64,000 bases of DNA from UBA995 sp035477115 (GCA_035477115.1 DATIKW010000028.1:1-64000); one strand, 5' to 3'. Positions 40,940-52,564 are shown, numbered from the stretch's first letter. Program-made: numbers and translations. The notes: a model not told the origin generated them from the sequence alone.

Positions 40940-42259
40940 ATGCGACTCACCCAAGAACTGACCGTCCGACCCACTCAGCGCCTGGCGATGACCCCCCAGT
41001 TGCGGCAGGCAATCGCCGCCTTACAGCTGAATGTCATGGAACTGTCCGCCCATGTGCAGACTCAGGTAGAGGCCAATCCGATGTTGGAATTGGTCGAGGA
41101 GGATCAGCCGGCGGAGCCGGACCTGCCCATACGCGAGCGGGGACTCGAGGAAGAGGACCGGGAGGACCGTCCGGAACCTCCGGCTCGGGCTGCCGGATTC
41201 GCCGAACAACTTGCGGCGGACTTGTGCCTGGAAATGGTGGACGGGGAGTTGCGTCGCGCCGCCGTCTACCTCTCGGGGAACATGGATGACGACGGCTACC
41301 TGAGGGTGTCGTTGGAGGAAGCCGCAACTGACCTCGGCATCGGCTGCGGGCGGGTTCGGCAGGCCCTGGCCGCTATACAGGCCCTTCAGCCCGGCATCGG
41401 CGCCAGGGATCTCCGCGAATGCCTGGCGCTGCAGCTAGGAGAAGGCGATGCGCTGGTGAGAGCAGTAGTCGAGGGACACTTGGAAGACCTGGGCGCCGGC
41501 CGGCTGCGAAAGGTGGCGGCAAGGCTCGGCGTCGGGGTGGAAGCGGTGGCCGCCGCCGCAGAGCACATCCGGCGACTCGACCCCCGTCCCGGACGGCCAT
41601 GGGCCGCCGGACCTCCGCCTTCGCCCATCATACCCGACATCAGATTCCAGCGCATGGGCGCTCAGCATGCCGTCCTGGTAGAGGAGCCGGCCCCCCGGGT
41701 TCGACTCAGCTTGACCTACCGGCGGTGGTTGGAAGGAGCGGGGGAGGGCGACGCCGAAGTCCGCCATTACCTTGAGGAGCGGCTGCAGGCCGCGGTCTGG
41801 ATGCTACGGTGCCTGGAACAGCGACGGCTGACCCTTTACCGGGTCGGCCAGGCGATCCTCGAGCAGCAGCCTGACTTCTTCCTCCGCGGCATCCGTTGCC
41901 TGCGGCCGATGACCATGCGGGAGGTGGCTGACGCGGTGGGAGTGCATGAGTCGACCGTGAGTCGCGTTGTCGCCAATAAGCACGCCGCCACATCCCATGG
42001 CATGCTCCCGCTGCGTTTTTTCTTCTCAAGCGGCCTTGGGTGTAGCGAGGGCGAGCCGGTGTCCGCCCGCAGCGTGAAACGGATGATCCGCGACCTCGCG
42101 CAGGGGGAGAACCGCCTGCGGCCTCTCAGCGACCGGCAGTTGGCGGCCATCCTTCAAACCCGAGGGGTCCGGGTGGCCCGGCGCACCGTGACCAAGTACC
42201 GCCAGGAGATGGGACTGGCCGCCTCGGCCGCCCGCAGGCGGTTTGTGACGGCAAACTGA
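40940..42259 (+). CDS. rpoN: RNA polymerase sigma-54 factor
   Basis: 439 residues. Region I MTPQLRQAIAALQLNVMEL (17-35), an acidic region II, a core-binding region, the helix-turn-helix TMREVADAVGVHESTVSRVVANK (overlapping parts, about 325) and the RpoN box ARRTVTKYRQEMGL near 416-429 that reads the -24 promoter element. ATG 40940 gives the canonical start MRLTQELTVRP; the GAGG before it is very close. In many Bacillota rpoN precedes cggR-gapA; here it directly precedes gap. No sigma-54 activator gene is in the window. The 160-base gap upstream contains only a weak CATACT -10 candidate (40912-40917). Confidence 0.96.
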   Translation: MRLTQELTVRPTQRLAMTPQLRQAIAALQLNVMELSAHVQTQVEANPMLELVEEDQPAEPDLPIRERGLEEEDREDRPEPPARAAGFAEQLAADLCLEMVDGELRRAAVYLSGNMDDDGYLRVSLEEAATDLGIGCGRVRQALAAIQALQPGIGARDLRECLALQLGEGDALVRAVVEGHLEDLGAGRLRKVAARLGVGVEAVAAAAEHIRRLDPRPGRPWAAGPPPSPIIPDIRFQRMGAQHAVLVEEPAPRVRLSLTYRRWLEGAGEGDAEVRHYLEERLQAAVWMLRCLEQRRLTLYRVGQAILEQQPDFFLRGIRCLRPMTMREVADAVGVHESTVSRVVANKHAATSHGMLPLRFFFSSGLGCSEGEPVSARSVKRMIRDLAQGENRLRPLSDRQLAAILQTRGVRVARRTVTKYRQEMGLAASAARRRFVTAN

Positions 42260-42280
42260 TTCGGCAGGAGGCGCGCAGTG

Positions 42281-43291
42281 ATGACGCGTGTGGGGATCAA
42301 CGGGTTCGGCCGCATCGGCCGGCAGTTCTTCCGGGCCGCTCGGGAATTCGCCGACGTGGAGGTCGTGGCGGTCAATGACCTCACCGACGCCGCCACCCTC
42401 GCTCATCTCTTGCAGTATGACTCGAACTACGGGCTGTTCCCGGAGGACGTTCAGGCCGCCGACGATCGACTCATCGCGGGTGGCCGTCCCTGCCGGGTGA
42501 TCAGCGAACGCGACCCCGGGCGCATCCCTTGGCGCGATTTCGGGGTGGATGTGGTCATAGAGGTGACGGGCAAGTTCACCTCGGGCGAACATGCCTTACG
42601 GCACCGGTCGCAAGGGGGCGCGGCGAAAGTCATCGTGGGCGCGCCGGCCAAAGGGGAGGACGTCACGGTCGTGCTGGGCGCCAACGAGGGCGCCTACGAT
42701 CCGGCCCGGCATCACGTGATTTCCATGGCCTCGTGCACGACCAACTGCCTGGCGCCCGTGGCCAGGGTGCTGGATGAGTCCTTCGGCATCGTGCGCGGCC
42801 TCATGACCACGGTCCACGCCTACACATCCGACCAGGTGCTGCTCGATGCTCCCCATCGCGATCTGCGACGGGCGCGCGCCGCGGCCCTGAGCATCGTGCC
42901 CACCAGCACGGGAGCCGCGGCTGCCATCGGTAAGGTGCTGCCCGGGTTGGCCGGCAAGCTCAACGGTTTCGCCCTTAGAGTGCCAACCTCCACCGTGTCC
43001 GTGCTGGATCTGGTGGTTGACCTGCAGCGGCCGGCAACCCTGGAGGAGGTCAACGGCGCCTTCCGCCAAGCCGCCGCCGGTCACCTGCACCCTTACCTGG
43101 CCGTCAGCGACCTCCCTCTGGTATCCGTGGACTATCGGGGCAACCTGGCATCGGCGGTCGTGGACCTGCTATCCACGATGGCCGTCGGCCCCATGGTCAA
43201 GGTCGTGGCCTGGTACGATAATGAAGCCGCCTATGCGCGCCGCCTGGTCGACCTGACTCGTTTCTTGGCCGAGAAAGGACTCCGAGCATGA
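42281..43291 (+). CDS. gap: Glyceraldehyde-3-phosphate dehydrogenase, type I
   Basis: Oxidises glyceraldehyde-3-phosphate to 1,3-bisphosphoglycerate. 336 residues: Rossmann motif GINGFGRIGRQFFRAA, the NDLTDAATLAHLLQYDSNYG segment whose Asp fits NAD+ preference, catalytic Cys in SMASCTTNCLAP (near 153), substrate His in MTTVHAYTSDQ, and the ending VAWYDNEAAYARRLVDL. ATG 42281 with GGCAGGAGG (42263-42271); GTG 42278 is adjacent. The stop overlaps pgk (ATGA). First gene of a five-enzyme lower-glycolysis operon. Confidence 0.97.
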   Translation: MTRVGINGFGRIGRQFFRAAREFADVEVVAVNDLTDAATLAHLLQYDSNYGLFPEDVQAADDRLIAGGRPCRVISERDPGRIPWRDFGVDVVIEVTGKFTSGEHALRHRSQGGAAKVIVGAPAKGEDVTVVLGANEGAYDPARHHVISMASCTTNCLAPVARVLDESFGIVRGLMTTVHAYTSDQVLLDAPHRDLRRARAAALSIVPTSTGAAAAIGKVLPGLAGKLNGFALRVPTSTVSVLDLVVDLQRPATLEEVNGAFRQAAAGHLHPYLAVSDLPLVSVDYRGNLASAVVDLLSTMAVGPMVKVVAWYDNEAAYARRLVDLTRFLAEKGLRA

Positions 43292-44475
43292 GACTGGCCA
43301 GCATCACCGAATATCCGGTCCGGGACAAACGGGCGCTGGTCCGGGTGGATTTCAACGTGCCGCTGGGCAAGGATGGGTCGCCGGCGGACGATACCCGGAT
43401 CCGGGCGGCTATCCCTACCGTCAACTATCTCCTGGAACGGAAAGCGATCCCCATCCTGTGCAGCCATCTGGGACGGCCTGCGGGCAAGCCCGATCCCAGC
43501 TTGCGAATGGATGGAGTTGCCTTGCGTCTCGGGCAACTCACCGGGTTGAAGATCCGCAAATTCGACGGCGTGGTTGAACCTGCGATCGCGCTGGCGGTGG
43601 CCGGCCTCAAGAGCGGCGAAGTCGCCCTGCTCGAAAACTTGCGTTTCTATCCTCAGGAGGAGGCCAACGATCCCATCTTCGCCCGGGCGCTGGCGGGTCT
43701 GGCCGATGTCTATGTGAACGACGCCTTCGGCACGGCTCACCGCGCCCACGCGTCCACGGCCGGAATTGCCGCCTATCTGCCCGCCCTGGCGGGTCTGCTC
43801 ATGGAACGGGAACTGGCCGCCCTGGGGAAGCTGCTCGAGGACCCGGCCCGACCCTATGTGGCCGTCCTCGGCGGCAGCAAGGTGACGGACAAGCTACCCA
43901 TCCTGTCAAGCCTCCTGGATCGGGTCGATGCGCTGCTGATGGGCGGGGGGATGGCCAATGCCTTCCTGGCCGCTGCGGGTCAGTCGATAGGAGCGTCCCG
44001 GGTCGGCGCGGAGTCCCTCGAGCAAGCTTCGCGGTTCCTGCGCCGGGCCTCGGACCGGGGGAAGACGGTGGGACTGCCGGTGGATGTGGTCGTGGCTCGC
44101 ACTATCGCGCCGGACGCGGCTTTCCGGGTGGTGGGGGTAGATCACGTGCCGCCGGACTGGGTCGTCGTCGACATCGGACCCGAAACCGCCCGCCGCTTCG
44201 GCGACCTGGTTCAGACGGCGGCGACCGTATTCTGGAACGGTCCCCTGGGCGTGTACGAGATCGAACCCTTCGCCGGCGGGACCGAATCCATGGCCAGGTC
44301 GGTCGCAAGCTGCAAGGGGCACACCGTGGTGGGCGGGGGCGACTCGGTGGCCGCGCTGGAACGGCTGGGATTGACGGGGGCGATCCGCCACGTGTCCACG
44401 GGAGGGGGGGCGACCCTCGAGTTCCTGGAGGGCAGAGAGTTGCCGGGCGTGGCTTGCTTGCGGAGGATGACATGA
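43288..44475 (+). CDS. pgk: Phosphoglycerate kinase
   Basis: Transfers phosphate from 1,3-bisphosphoglycerate to ADP. 395 residues with RALVRVDFNVPLGKDG, the substrate-site SHLGRPAGKPD, YVNDAFGTAHRAHAS, the AVLGGSKVTDKLPIL hinge and GGGDSVAALERLGL nucleotide-binding loop. ATG 43288 overlaps the gap stop; its own stop overlaps tpiA (ATGA). Confidence 0.97.
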   Translation: MRLASITEYPVRDKRALVRVDFNVPLGKDGSPADDTRIRAAIPTVNYLLERKAIPILCSHLGRPAGKPDPSLRMDGVALRLGQLTGLKIRKFDGVVEPAIALAVAGLKSGEVALLENLRFYPQEEANDPIFARALAGLADVYVNDAFGTAHRAHASTAGIAAYLPALAGLLMERELAALGKLLEDPARPYVAVLGGSKVTDKLPILSSLLDRVDALLMGGGMANAFLAAAGQSIGASRVGAESLEQASRFLRRASDRGKTVGLPVDVVVARTIAPDAAFRVVGVDHVPPDWVVVDIGPETARRFGDLVQTAATVFWNGPLGVYEIEPFAGGTESMARSVASCKGHTVVGGGDSVAALERLGLTGAIRHVSTGGGATLEFLEGRELPGVACLRRMT

Positions 44476-45224
44476 GACGGCCGCTGATCGTGGGTAACTG
44501 GAAGCTGCATTGTACGGTGGTCCAGGCCATCGCCCTGGCGGACGCAATCCGGCGGGCGGTAGGCGATCCGGGCTCCCGGGAGGTCGCGATCGCACCGCCG
44601 TTCACCGCCATCTATGCCGTACGGGGCGTCATCTGCGGGACGCCGATAGGCCTGGCGGCGCAGGATGCCCACTGGGAAGAACGGGGTGCGTTCACCGGAG
44701 CAGTATCGCCCGGGCTCCTGCACGACGTGGGATGCCGGTACGCGATCCTGGGGCACTCCGAGCGCCGGGAGCACTTCGCCGAGACCGACGCCGCCGTCGC
44801 CCGCAAATTGCGGGCGGTCTTGGCTGCCGGACTCTCGGCCGTCCTTTGCGTGGGCGAGCGGGCCGCAGAACGCGACCAGGGCCGGGCCCAGGCGGTGGTG
44901 GCCGGGCAGTTAGCCGCGGCCCTCGCCGGCATTGCCCCGGAAACTCTGCCCATGGTCGCCATCGCCTACGAGCCGGTGTGGGCGATAGGCACCGGCCTTG
45001 CCGCCGGCGCCGATGAGGCGGCCGCCATGGCCGACTACATCCGGGGCCGCCTGGCCGCGGGGTGGGGAGATGCCGCCGGTCGGGCCCGAATACTGTATGG
45101 CGGGAGCGTGAATCCGGGTAACGCGGGCGATTTCCTGCGCCGGGAAGCGATCGACGGTGCGCTGGTCGGGGGTGCCAGCCTCAACGCCGATAGCTTTGCC
45201 GCCATCGTGAAGGCGGCACCCTGA
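44472..45224 (+). CDS. tpiA: Triosephosphate isomerase
   Basis: 250-residue TIM barrel interconverting dihydroxyacetone phosphate and glyceraldehyde-3-phosphate. GNWKLHCT (catalytic Lys), ILGHSERREHF (His), the catalytic Glu in AYEPVWAIGTG and ILYGGSVNPGNAGDFL are all present. ATG 44472 overlaps the pgk stop as ATGA; an earlier in-frame start at 44454 would extend into pgk. Confidence 0.97.
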   Translation: MRRPLIVGNWKLHCTVVQAIALADAIRRAVGDPGSREVAIAPPFTAIYAVRGVICGTPIGLAAQDAHWEERGAFTGAVSPGLLHDVGCRYAILGHSERREHFAETDAAVARKLRAVLAAGLSAVLCVGERAAERDQGRAQAVVAGQLAAALAGIAPETLPMVAIAYEPVWAIGTGLAAGADEAAAMADYIRGRLAAGWGDAAGRARILYGGSVNPGNAGDFLRREAIDGALVGGASLNADSFAAIVKAAP

Positions 45225-45228
45225 CTTG

Positions 45229-46734
45229 ATGTCTGAGCGTTCGCCGGTGGGCCTGATCATCCTGGACGGCCTGGGCCTCTCCGATCGGCGGGAAGGCAAC
45301 GCGTGGGCTCTGGCCGCTACCCCGAACCTCGATCGCTGGTGGGGGCGAGTTCCCTCGAGCCGGCTCCAGGCCTCGGGCGAGGCCGTGGGACTGGCGCCAG
45401 GGCAGATGGGGGACTCCAATGTGGGCCACCTCAATCTCGGCGCGGGGCGCGTGGTGGTCCAAGATGTCCTGCGTATCTCCCGTTCCATCGCTTCCGGCGA
45501 GTTTTTCGATAACCCGGTGCTGGGCAAGGCGTGCCAGCCTGGATGCGTGGTGCACCTGATCGGCCTGGTGTCGGACGGCGGCGTGCATAGCCATCAAGAC
45601 CACCTTCACGCCCTGCTCGAGTTGGCGCGCCGCCGCAAGGTGGCGCGGGTGGCGGTGCATGCCATCCTGGACGGACGGGACGTGCCGCCGCAGAGTGCGG
45701 GAATCTTCATCGACCGACTTGAAGGCGAACTGGCCGGCATCGGGGCCATCGCCAGCGTCATGGGGCGTTACTGGGCGATGGATCGTGATGGTCGCTGGGA
45801 TCGACTCAGGGCGGCCCATGCGGCCATGGTCATGGGGCGGGGCGAGCGGGCCGCCAGTGCGCGGGCGGCGCTGGCCGAGGGCTACGCGCGCGGGGAGACG
45901 GACGAATTCCTCACCCCCACCGCCATCGACGGGACGGGGATAGCGCCCGCCGAATCCATCATCTGCTTCAACTTCCGGGCCGACCGCGCCCGCCAGTTGT
46001 CGAGGGCGCTCGCCGATCCCGATTTCATGTCGTTCCCCCGCGAGGGCGGACTGCGGCAACTCACCACCATGACCCTGTACGACGAGGAGTTCCCGCTGCC
46101 GCATGCGTTCGCCCCGCTGCCCCGCCCCGCCCATGGGTTGGGGGAGTGGATTTCCCGGCTGGGGCTCAGCCAGTTGCGGATCGCCGAGACCGAGAAGTAC
46201 GCTCACGTCACTTACTTCTTCAGCGGTGGCCGGGAGACGCCGTACCCCGGGGAACGGCGGGTGCTCATCCCCTCGCCCCGGGTGGCTACGTACGACCTGC
46301 AGCCGGAAATGAGCGCCCGAGAGGTGACGGACGCCGCCCTGGCGGAAGTGGGACAGGATCCCCCTGATGTGGTGATCCTCAACTACGCCAACCCGGACAT
46401 GGTCGGACACACCGGCATACTTTCGGCCGCCGTACGAGCGGTCGAGACGGTAGACGCCTGTCTCGGGCGGATCCTGCCCGCGCTCCGAGCCGCCCTGATC
46501 GTGTCGGACCACGGCAATGCCGAGCAGATGCTGGATCCCGCCGCGGGCGGGCCGCATACGGCACACACGCTCAACCCCGTCCCCGCAATGTTGCTCGATG
46601 CCTCGCGGTCCGGCGCCACGCTCGCCGACGGCATCCTGGCCGACGTGGCGCCCACCCTGCTGGAGATCATGGGATTGCCGGTGCCGCCGGAGATGACCGG
46701 GCATTCGCTGCTGAGGAGGACTGATCGCCGATGA
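45229..46734 (+). CDS. gpmI: 2,3-bisphosphoglycerate-independent phosphoglycerate mutase
   Basis: Dinuclear Mn2+ enzyme converting 3- to 2-phosphoglycerate. 501 residues: LIILDGLGLSDRREGNA, the phosphoserine motif GDSNVGHLNLGAGRVV (Ser near 65), SDGGVHSHQDHL, DGRDVPPQSAG, NFRADRARQLSRAL and late ligands NYANPDMVGHTG and VSDHGNAEQM. ATG 45229 (TTG 45226 also in frame) four bases after tpiA. The stop overlaps eno (ATGA). Confidence 0.97.
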   Translation: MSERSPVGLIILDGLGLSDRREGNAWALAATPNLDRWWGRVPSSRLQASGEAVGLAPGQMGDSNVGHLNLGAGRVVVQDVLRISRSIASGEFFDNPVLGKACQPGCVVHLIGLVSDGGVHSHQDHLHALLELARRRKVARVAVHAILDGRDVPPQSAGIFIDRLEGELAGIGAIASVMGRYWAMDRDGRWDRLRAAHAAMVMGRGERAASARAALAEGYARGETDEFLTPTAIDGTGIAPAESIICFNFRADRARQLSRALADPDFMSFPREGGLRQLTTMTLYDEEFPLPHAFAPLPRPAHGLGEWISRLGLSQLRIAETEKYAHVTYFFSGGRETPYPGERRVLIPSPRVATYDLQPEMSAREVTDAALAEVGQDPPDVVILNYANPDMVGHTGILSAAVRAVETVDACLGRILPALRAALIVSDHGNAEQMLDPAAGGPHTAHTLNPVPAMLLDASRSGATLADGILADVAPTLLEIMGLPVPPEMTGHSLLRRTDRR

Positions 46735-48026
46735 ACACGAGCATTCGACGGGTGGCGGCCCGAGAGATCCTGGACTCGCGGGGGCACCCGACGCTGGAGG
46801 TGGAAGTCGAACTGGCGGGCGGATCGGCCGGCAAAGCGGCCGTGCCTTCGGGCGCCTCCACCGGCAGCCACGAAGCGCGCGAATTGCGGGACGGCGACCC
46901 TCGCCGCTACCGGGGACGGGGCATGGTGCGGGCGGTGGCCGCGGTCCAGGGCGAACTGGCCCGCGCCGTCGCGGGGCGCGATGCCGTGGACCAGCAGGAC
47001 CTCGATGCTGTGTTGCGGGCGGCGGACGGGACGCCGCTCAAGGAACGCCTCGGAGCCAACGCCCTGCTCGGCATATCGCTGGCGGCGGCAAGGGCCGCCG
47101 CCCTGGCGCGAGGATTGCCGCTGTACCGCCACATCGCCGAGTTGGCCGGCAACCCGCGGCAGGAAGTGGTGCTGCCCGTGCCCCTGCTCAACGTGATCAA
47201 CGGCGGCCGCCACGCCGACAGCGGGGTGCAGATCCAGGAATTCATGCTCGCGCCGGTCGGCGCCCCTTCCTTTGCCGAGGCGATGCGCTGGTCCGTCGAG
47301 GTTTACCACATCCTACGGGATATACTGCTCGACCGCGGCCTGGCGGTCGGCGTCGGCGATGAAGGCGGCTTCGCTCCCGCCCTGGACCGCGACGAGGAGG
47401 CCCTGGCCTTGCTGACCGAGGCCGTCGAGGCCGCGGGGCTCATCCCCGGTCGCGATGTCCGGCTGGCCATCGATGCCGCGGCCAGCGAGTTCCACCGGGA
47501 TGGCCGCTACCATCTCACCGGCCGTCCTGATCTCGGCTCCGGCGAGATGATCGGGCTGTATCGAAGCTGGGCCGAGACTTACGCGCTCGCGTCCGTGGAA
47601 GACGGGTTGGCCGAGGATGACTGGGAGGGATGGCAGGAACTGACCCGGGTCCTCGGCCGTCGGGTGCAGCTGGTCGGCGACGATCTGTTCGTCACCAACC
47701 CGGTTCGCCTCCAGGAGGGGCTCTCCCGGCGGGCGGCCAACGCCATACTCATCAAACCCAATCAGATCGGAACCCTCAGCGAAACCCTGGAGACCATGGC
47801 CCTGGCCCGGAGCAATGGCTATCCGACGGTGGTGTCCCATCGTTCCGGGGAGACCGAGGACACCTTCATCGCCGACCTGGCGGTGGGGACGGCGGCGGGG
47901 CAGATCAAGACGGGGGCGCCGTGCCGCGGCGAGCGGGTAGCCAAGTACAACCGGCTGCTGGCAATCGAGGAAGCCGCCCGCGACGCGGCCCAGTACGCAT
48001 TGCCCGGCATGTCCGCGCTGTGGTAG
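46731..48026 (+). CDS. eno: Enolase
   Basis: Dehydrates 2-phosphoglycerate to phosphoenolpyruvate; in many bacteria also a membrane-surface protein. 431 residues with ILDSRGHPTLEVEVEL, PSGASTGSHEARELRDGD, GGRHADSGVQIQEFMLAP, metal and catalytic sites in EDGLAEDDWEGW and ILIKPNQIGTLSETLE, and SHRSGETEDTFIADLAVG. ATG 46731 overlaps gpmI. Last enzyme of the block. Confidence 0.97.
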   Translation: MNTSIRRVAAREILDSRGHPTLEVEVELAGGSAGKAAVPSGASTGSHEARELRDGDPRRYRGRGMVRAVAAVQGELARAVAGRDAVDQQDLDAVLRAADGTPLKERLGANALLGISLAAARAAALARGLPLYRHIAELAGNPRQEVVLPVPLLNVINGGRHADSGVQIQEFMLAPVGAPSFAEAMRWSVEVYHILRDILLDRGLAVGVGDEGGFAPALDRDEEALALLTEAVEAAGLIPGRDVRLAIDAAASEFHRDGRYHLTGRPDLGSGEMIGLYRSWAETYALASVEDGLAEDDWEGWQELTRVLGRRVQLVGDDLFVTNPVRLQEGLSRRAANAILIKPNQIGTLSETLETMALARSNGYPTVVSHRSGETEDTFIADLAVGTAAGQIKTGAPCRGERVAKYNRLLAIEEAARDAAQYALPGMSALW

Positions 48027-48075
48027 AATTGACGCATGGTCCGGCCATCCGGGCCGGGAAGGAGCGAGTGAACGG

Positions 48076-48306
48076 GTGCTTACGACGATCCTCACCGTCT
48101 TTCATGTGCTTGCCGCCCTCGGCCTCATCGCCGCCGTGCTGCTCATGTCCGGTCGCAGCGCCGGCCTGAGCGGAGCGGTCGGAGGCGGTGCCGAGCGCCT
48201 TTTCGGCAAGAAGCGGGGGATGGACCAGACGCTGGCGCGTTACGCCACGGTCTTGGCCACCGCGTTTCTCCTGACCGCCCTGATCCTCTCCGCCATCCAC
48301 AGTTGA
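48076..48306 (+). CDS. secG: Preprotein translocase subunit SecG
   Basis: 76-residue membrane protein with two hydrophobic helices (about 4-23 and 52-72) joined by a Gly-rich loop with SGRSAGLSGAVGGGAERLFGKK, the SecG signature; it assists SecYE during translocation. GTG 48076 after GGAAGGAGCGAG. Its place right after eno is the common Bacillota arrangement. Confidence 0.95.
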   Translation: MLTTILTVFHVLAALGLIAAVLLMSGRSAGLSGAVGGGAERLFGKKRGMDQTLARYATVLATAFLLTALILSAIHS

Positions 48307-48331
48307 GGCAAATTCCAGGAGGGACATCGAC

Positions 48332-50353
<2,022 letters not shown>

Positions 50354-50395
50354 ATACCGGCAATGGGAAGACAGGGGAAGGGAGGGCGACCGCGC

Positions 50396-50953
50396 ATGGA
50401 CCGTCAGGCCGCATACGATCTGGCCAGGCAAGCATTGAGTAACCCTAACTTGTTCAAGCACACGCTCGCCGTGGAGGCGGTCATGCGGCGGCTCGCCAGG
50501 CGGCTGGGCGAGGACGAAACCCTCTGGGGGCTGGCCGGACTCCTCCACGATATCGACTACGAAGAGACCCGGGATGCACCCGACCGCCATAGCCAGGTAG
50601 GTGCCGATCGCCTGGCCGCCCTGGGTTTGCCGGCGGAACTGGTCGAGGCGGTGCGGGCCCATAACGGCCGGCATGGCCTGCCTCGGCCTACCTCGCTCGC
50701 CCGCGCCTTGCACGCCGCGGACCCGCTCACCGGCCTGATCGTCGCCGCGGCCCTCATCAACCCGGCCCGCCGCCTGGCCGCCATCGATCCGGCTTTTGTC
50801 CTCAACCGCTTCGGCGAAAAGGCCTTCGCGCGGGGAGCGAGTCGCGAGGTCATCCGCTGTTGCGAGACGGAACTCGGCCTCAGCCTCGACGAGTTCGTCA
50901 GCCTCGGCCTCGAAGCCATGCAGGGATGCGCGGCCGACCTCGGTCTGGGATGA
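50396..50953 (+). CDS. HD-domain (HDIG) phosphohydrolase
   Basis: 185 residues of the HD superfamily: first His in FKHTLAVEAVMRRLA (about 22), HD pair in GLLHDIDYEE (about 53-54), RAHNGRHG and the distal Asp in HAADPLTGLIVA. ATG 50396 is preferred to ATG 50363 because AAGGGAGGG lies at 50378-50386. Short HDIG proteins of this type hydrolyse nucleotides or related phosphates, but the substrate is unknown. It ends three bases from the convergent flavoprotein gene. Confidence 0.85.
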   Translation: MDRQAAYDLARQALSNPNLFKHTLAVEAVMRRLARRLGEDETLWGLAGLLHDIDYEETRDAPDRHSQVGADRLAALGLPAELVEAVRAHNGRHGLPRPTSLARALHAADPLTGLIVAAALINPARRLAAIDPAFVLNRFGEKAFARGASREVIRCCETELGLSLDEFVSLGLEAMQGCAADLGLG

Positions 50954-50956
50954 CGT

Positions 50957-52564
50957 TCAGCTAGCGCTCGGCTCGCGCCCGACGTAGTCGGGGAGGAGCA
51001 TGGGCGCCAGCCGGCCTCCCTTGCCGGCCTTCTCTACCTCCCGGTTGTGCCGGCGCACATGCTCGAGCGTCAGCCGTCCCGGCGCCGGCAGGGCGGACGC
51101 TGCCGCGTGGCGGCCGGCGCGGCGGCCGAACACCAGGATGTCGAGCAGGCTGTTGCCCATCAGCCGGTTCCGGCCGTGAATGCCGCCGGCCGCTTCGCCC
51201 GCGATGTAGAGGCCGGGGACCCGCGGGCAGTTCCCCGAGGGATCCATCCGGATGCCGCCGTTCTGGTAATGCAGGGTCGGGTAGATGAGGATGGGCTCTG
51301 CGCTCATGTCGATGCCGAACCGCTCGTACTGGCGGAACATGGCCGGCAACTCGCGACGGACCGTGCCCGGGCCGTGAATCGACTCGATCATGGGGCTGTC
51401 CAGCCAAATCCCTCTCTGTCCGGTAGGGGTCGCGACGCCCTTGCCGGGGAGGCCGCACTCGCGGATGACGGCCGCCGACACGGCATCACGCGTCTCGAGC
51501 GGGAATACGAACTGCTCTCCCTCGCCGTTGACCAGCTGGGCGCCCACCCCGCGTACTTTCTCCGTCACGAGCTGGCCCAGCAGCTGTTCGGGATAGGCTA
51601 CCCCCGTCGGGTGGAATTGCGTGGCATCGAGGAAACATAGCTCGGCCCCGGCCCGGTAGGCCATGACCAGGCCGTCGGCGGTCGCCCCGTAGTGGTTGGT
51701 GGTGGGGAATCCGGATACGTGGAGCCTCCCGAACCCTCCGGTTGCCAGGATCACCGTCCGGGCGCGCGCCACCAGTAACGATCCCGTCTCGAAATTCTGC
51801 AGCACGGCGCCCCCGCAACGGCCGTGGCCGTCCAGGAGGAGTTCCAGGGCCGGGCAGAATTCCACCACCGGCACCTCGCGGTTCAGGACTTCGTCCCGGA
51901 GGGTCCGCATGATCTCCGCCCCCGTGTAATCCCGCGCGAAGTGCATGCGCTTGCGGGACGTGCCGCCGCCATGGATGGCCATCAGCGTGCCGTCCGGCTG
52001 CTTGCTGAACATGCAGCCCAGCTCCTCGAGCCAGGCGATCACGGCCGGAGCGTCACTGACCAGGGCTCGAACCAGCGCGGGGTCATTGGTGTAGCCCCCG
52101 CCGCCCATGACGTCCAGGTAATGGGTCGCCGGCGAGTCGACGGGGCTGATGGCGGCCTGGATCCCTCCCTGGGCCATCATGGTGTTGGCGTCCCCCAGGC
52201 GCAGCTTGGTTACGAGCAGGACCCGGGCGCCCTCCGCCTGCGCCGTCAGGGCCGCGGCCGCCCCCGCGCCCCCGCCGCCGATGATGAGCACGTCGGCCTC
52301 GAGGGCGGGCCGGTCGAGGGAGACCGCGTCCAAGTCAAGCCTGCTCCGGGCTTCCAGCAGGTCAACCAGCTCGTGCGGCATGCGGTCCCCCGAATTGGGT
52401 CCGACGGTCACCGGGCGCTGGGTGTCTTCCCGGAAGTCGGGATGGAAGCCGCGCAGCAGTGCATCCTTCTCCTCCGGAGCGAGCCGGGGATGCTTCTCCT
52501 TGAGTCGCCGCTCGCGGCTCGCGGCGACCCGGAGCGCCGACTCCCTTAGCTCATCAGGGTACAC
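50957..52564 (-). CDS. Fumarate reductase/succinate dehydrogenase-like flavoprotein (TfrA-like)
   Basis: 535 residues. An ~85-residue N-terminal extension (MYPDELRESALRVAASRE at its start, then GFHPDFREDTQRP) precedes a FAD-binding Rossmann motif VLIIGGGGAGAAAALTAQAEGA (two parts, about 91-112). DANTMMAQGGIQAAI replaces the HTVAAQGG of membrane succinate dehydrogenases, so the covalent FAD-His is absent, as in soluble enzymes. Catalytic features QFHPTG, GFPTTNHYGATADG and HGRNRLMGNSLLDILVFGRRAG are kept. Last gene of the Hdr-Flx operon; GTG 52564 behind GAGGAGG. No cytochrome b subunit is present, so fumarate reduction with thiol- or Flx-derived electrons is the favoured reading, though another enoate substrate is possible. 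Confidence 0.85.
   Translation of the reverse strand: MYPDELRESALRVAASRERRLKEKHPRLAPEEKDALLRGFHPDFREDTQRPVTVGPNSGDRMPHELVDLLEARSRLDLDAVSLDRPALEADVLIIGGGGAGAAAALTAQAEGARVLLVTKLRLGDANTMMAQGGIQAAISPVDSPATHYLDVMGGGGYTNDPALVRALVSDAPAVIAWLEELGCMFSKQPDGTLMAIHGGGTSRKRMHFARDYTGAEIMRTLRDEVLNREVPVVEFCPALELLLDGHGRCGGAVLQNFETGSLLVARARTVILATGGFGRLHVSGFPTTNHYGATADGLVMAYRAGAELCFLDATQFHPTGVAYPEQLLGQLVTEKVRGVGAQLVNGEGEQFVFPLETRDAVSAAVIRECGLPGKGVATPTGQRGIWLDSPMIESIHGPGTVRRELPAMFRQYERFGIDMSAEPILIYPTLHYQNGGIRMDPSGNCPRVPGLYIAGEAAGGIHGRNRLMGNSLLDILVFGRRAGRHAAASALPAPGRLTLEHVRRHNREVEKAGKGGRLAPMLLPDYVGREPSAS

Noticed and set aside
50957..52564. Annotation of the flavoprotein as L-aspartate oxidase (NadB)
   Set aside because: The AQGGI motif is shared, but the N-terminal extension, the GFPTTNHYGATADG text and the operon with an SdhB-like Fe-S partner fit a fumarate-reductase-like subunit better; no nadA or nadC is near.
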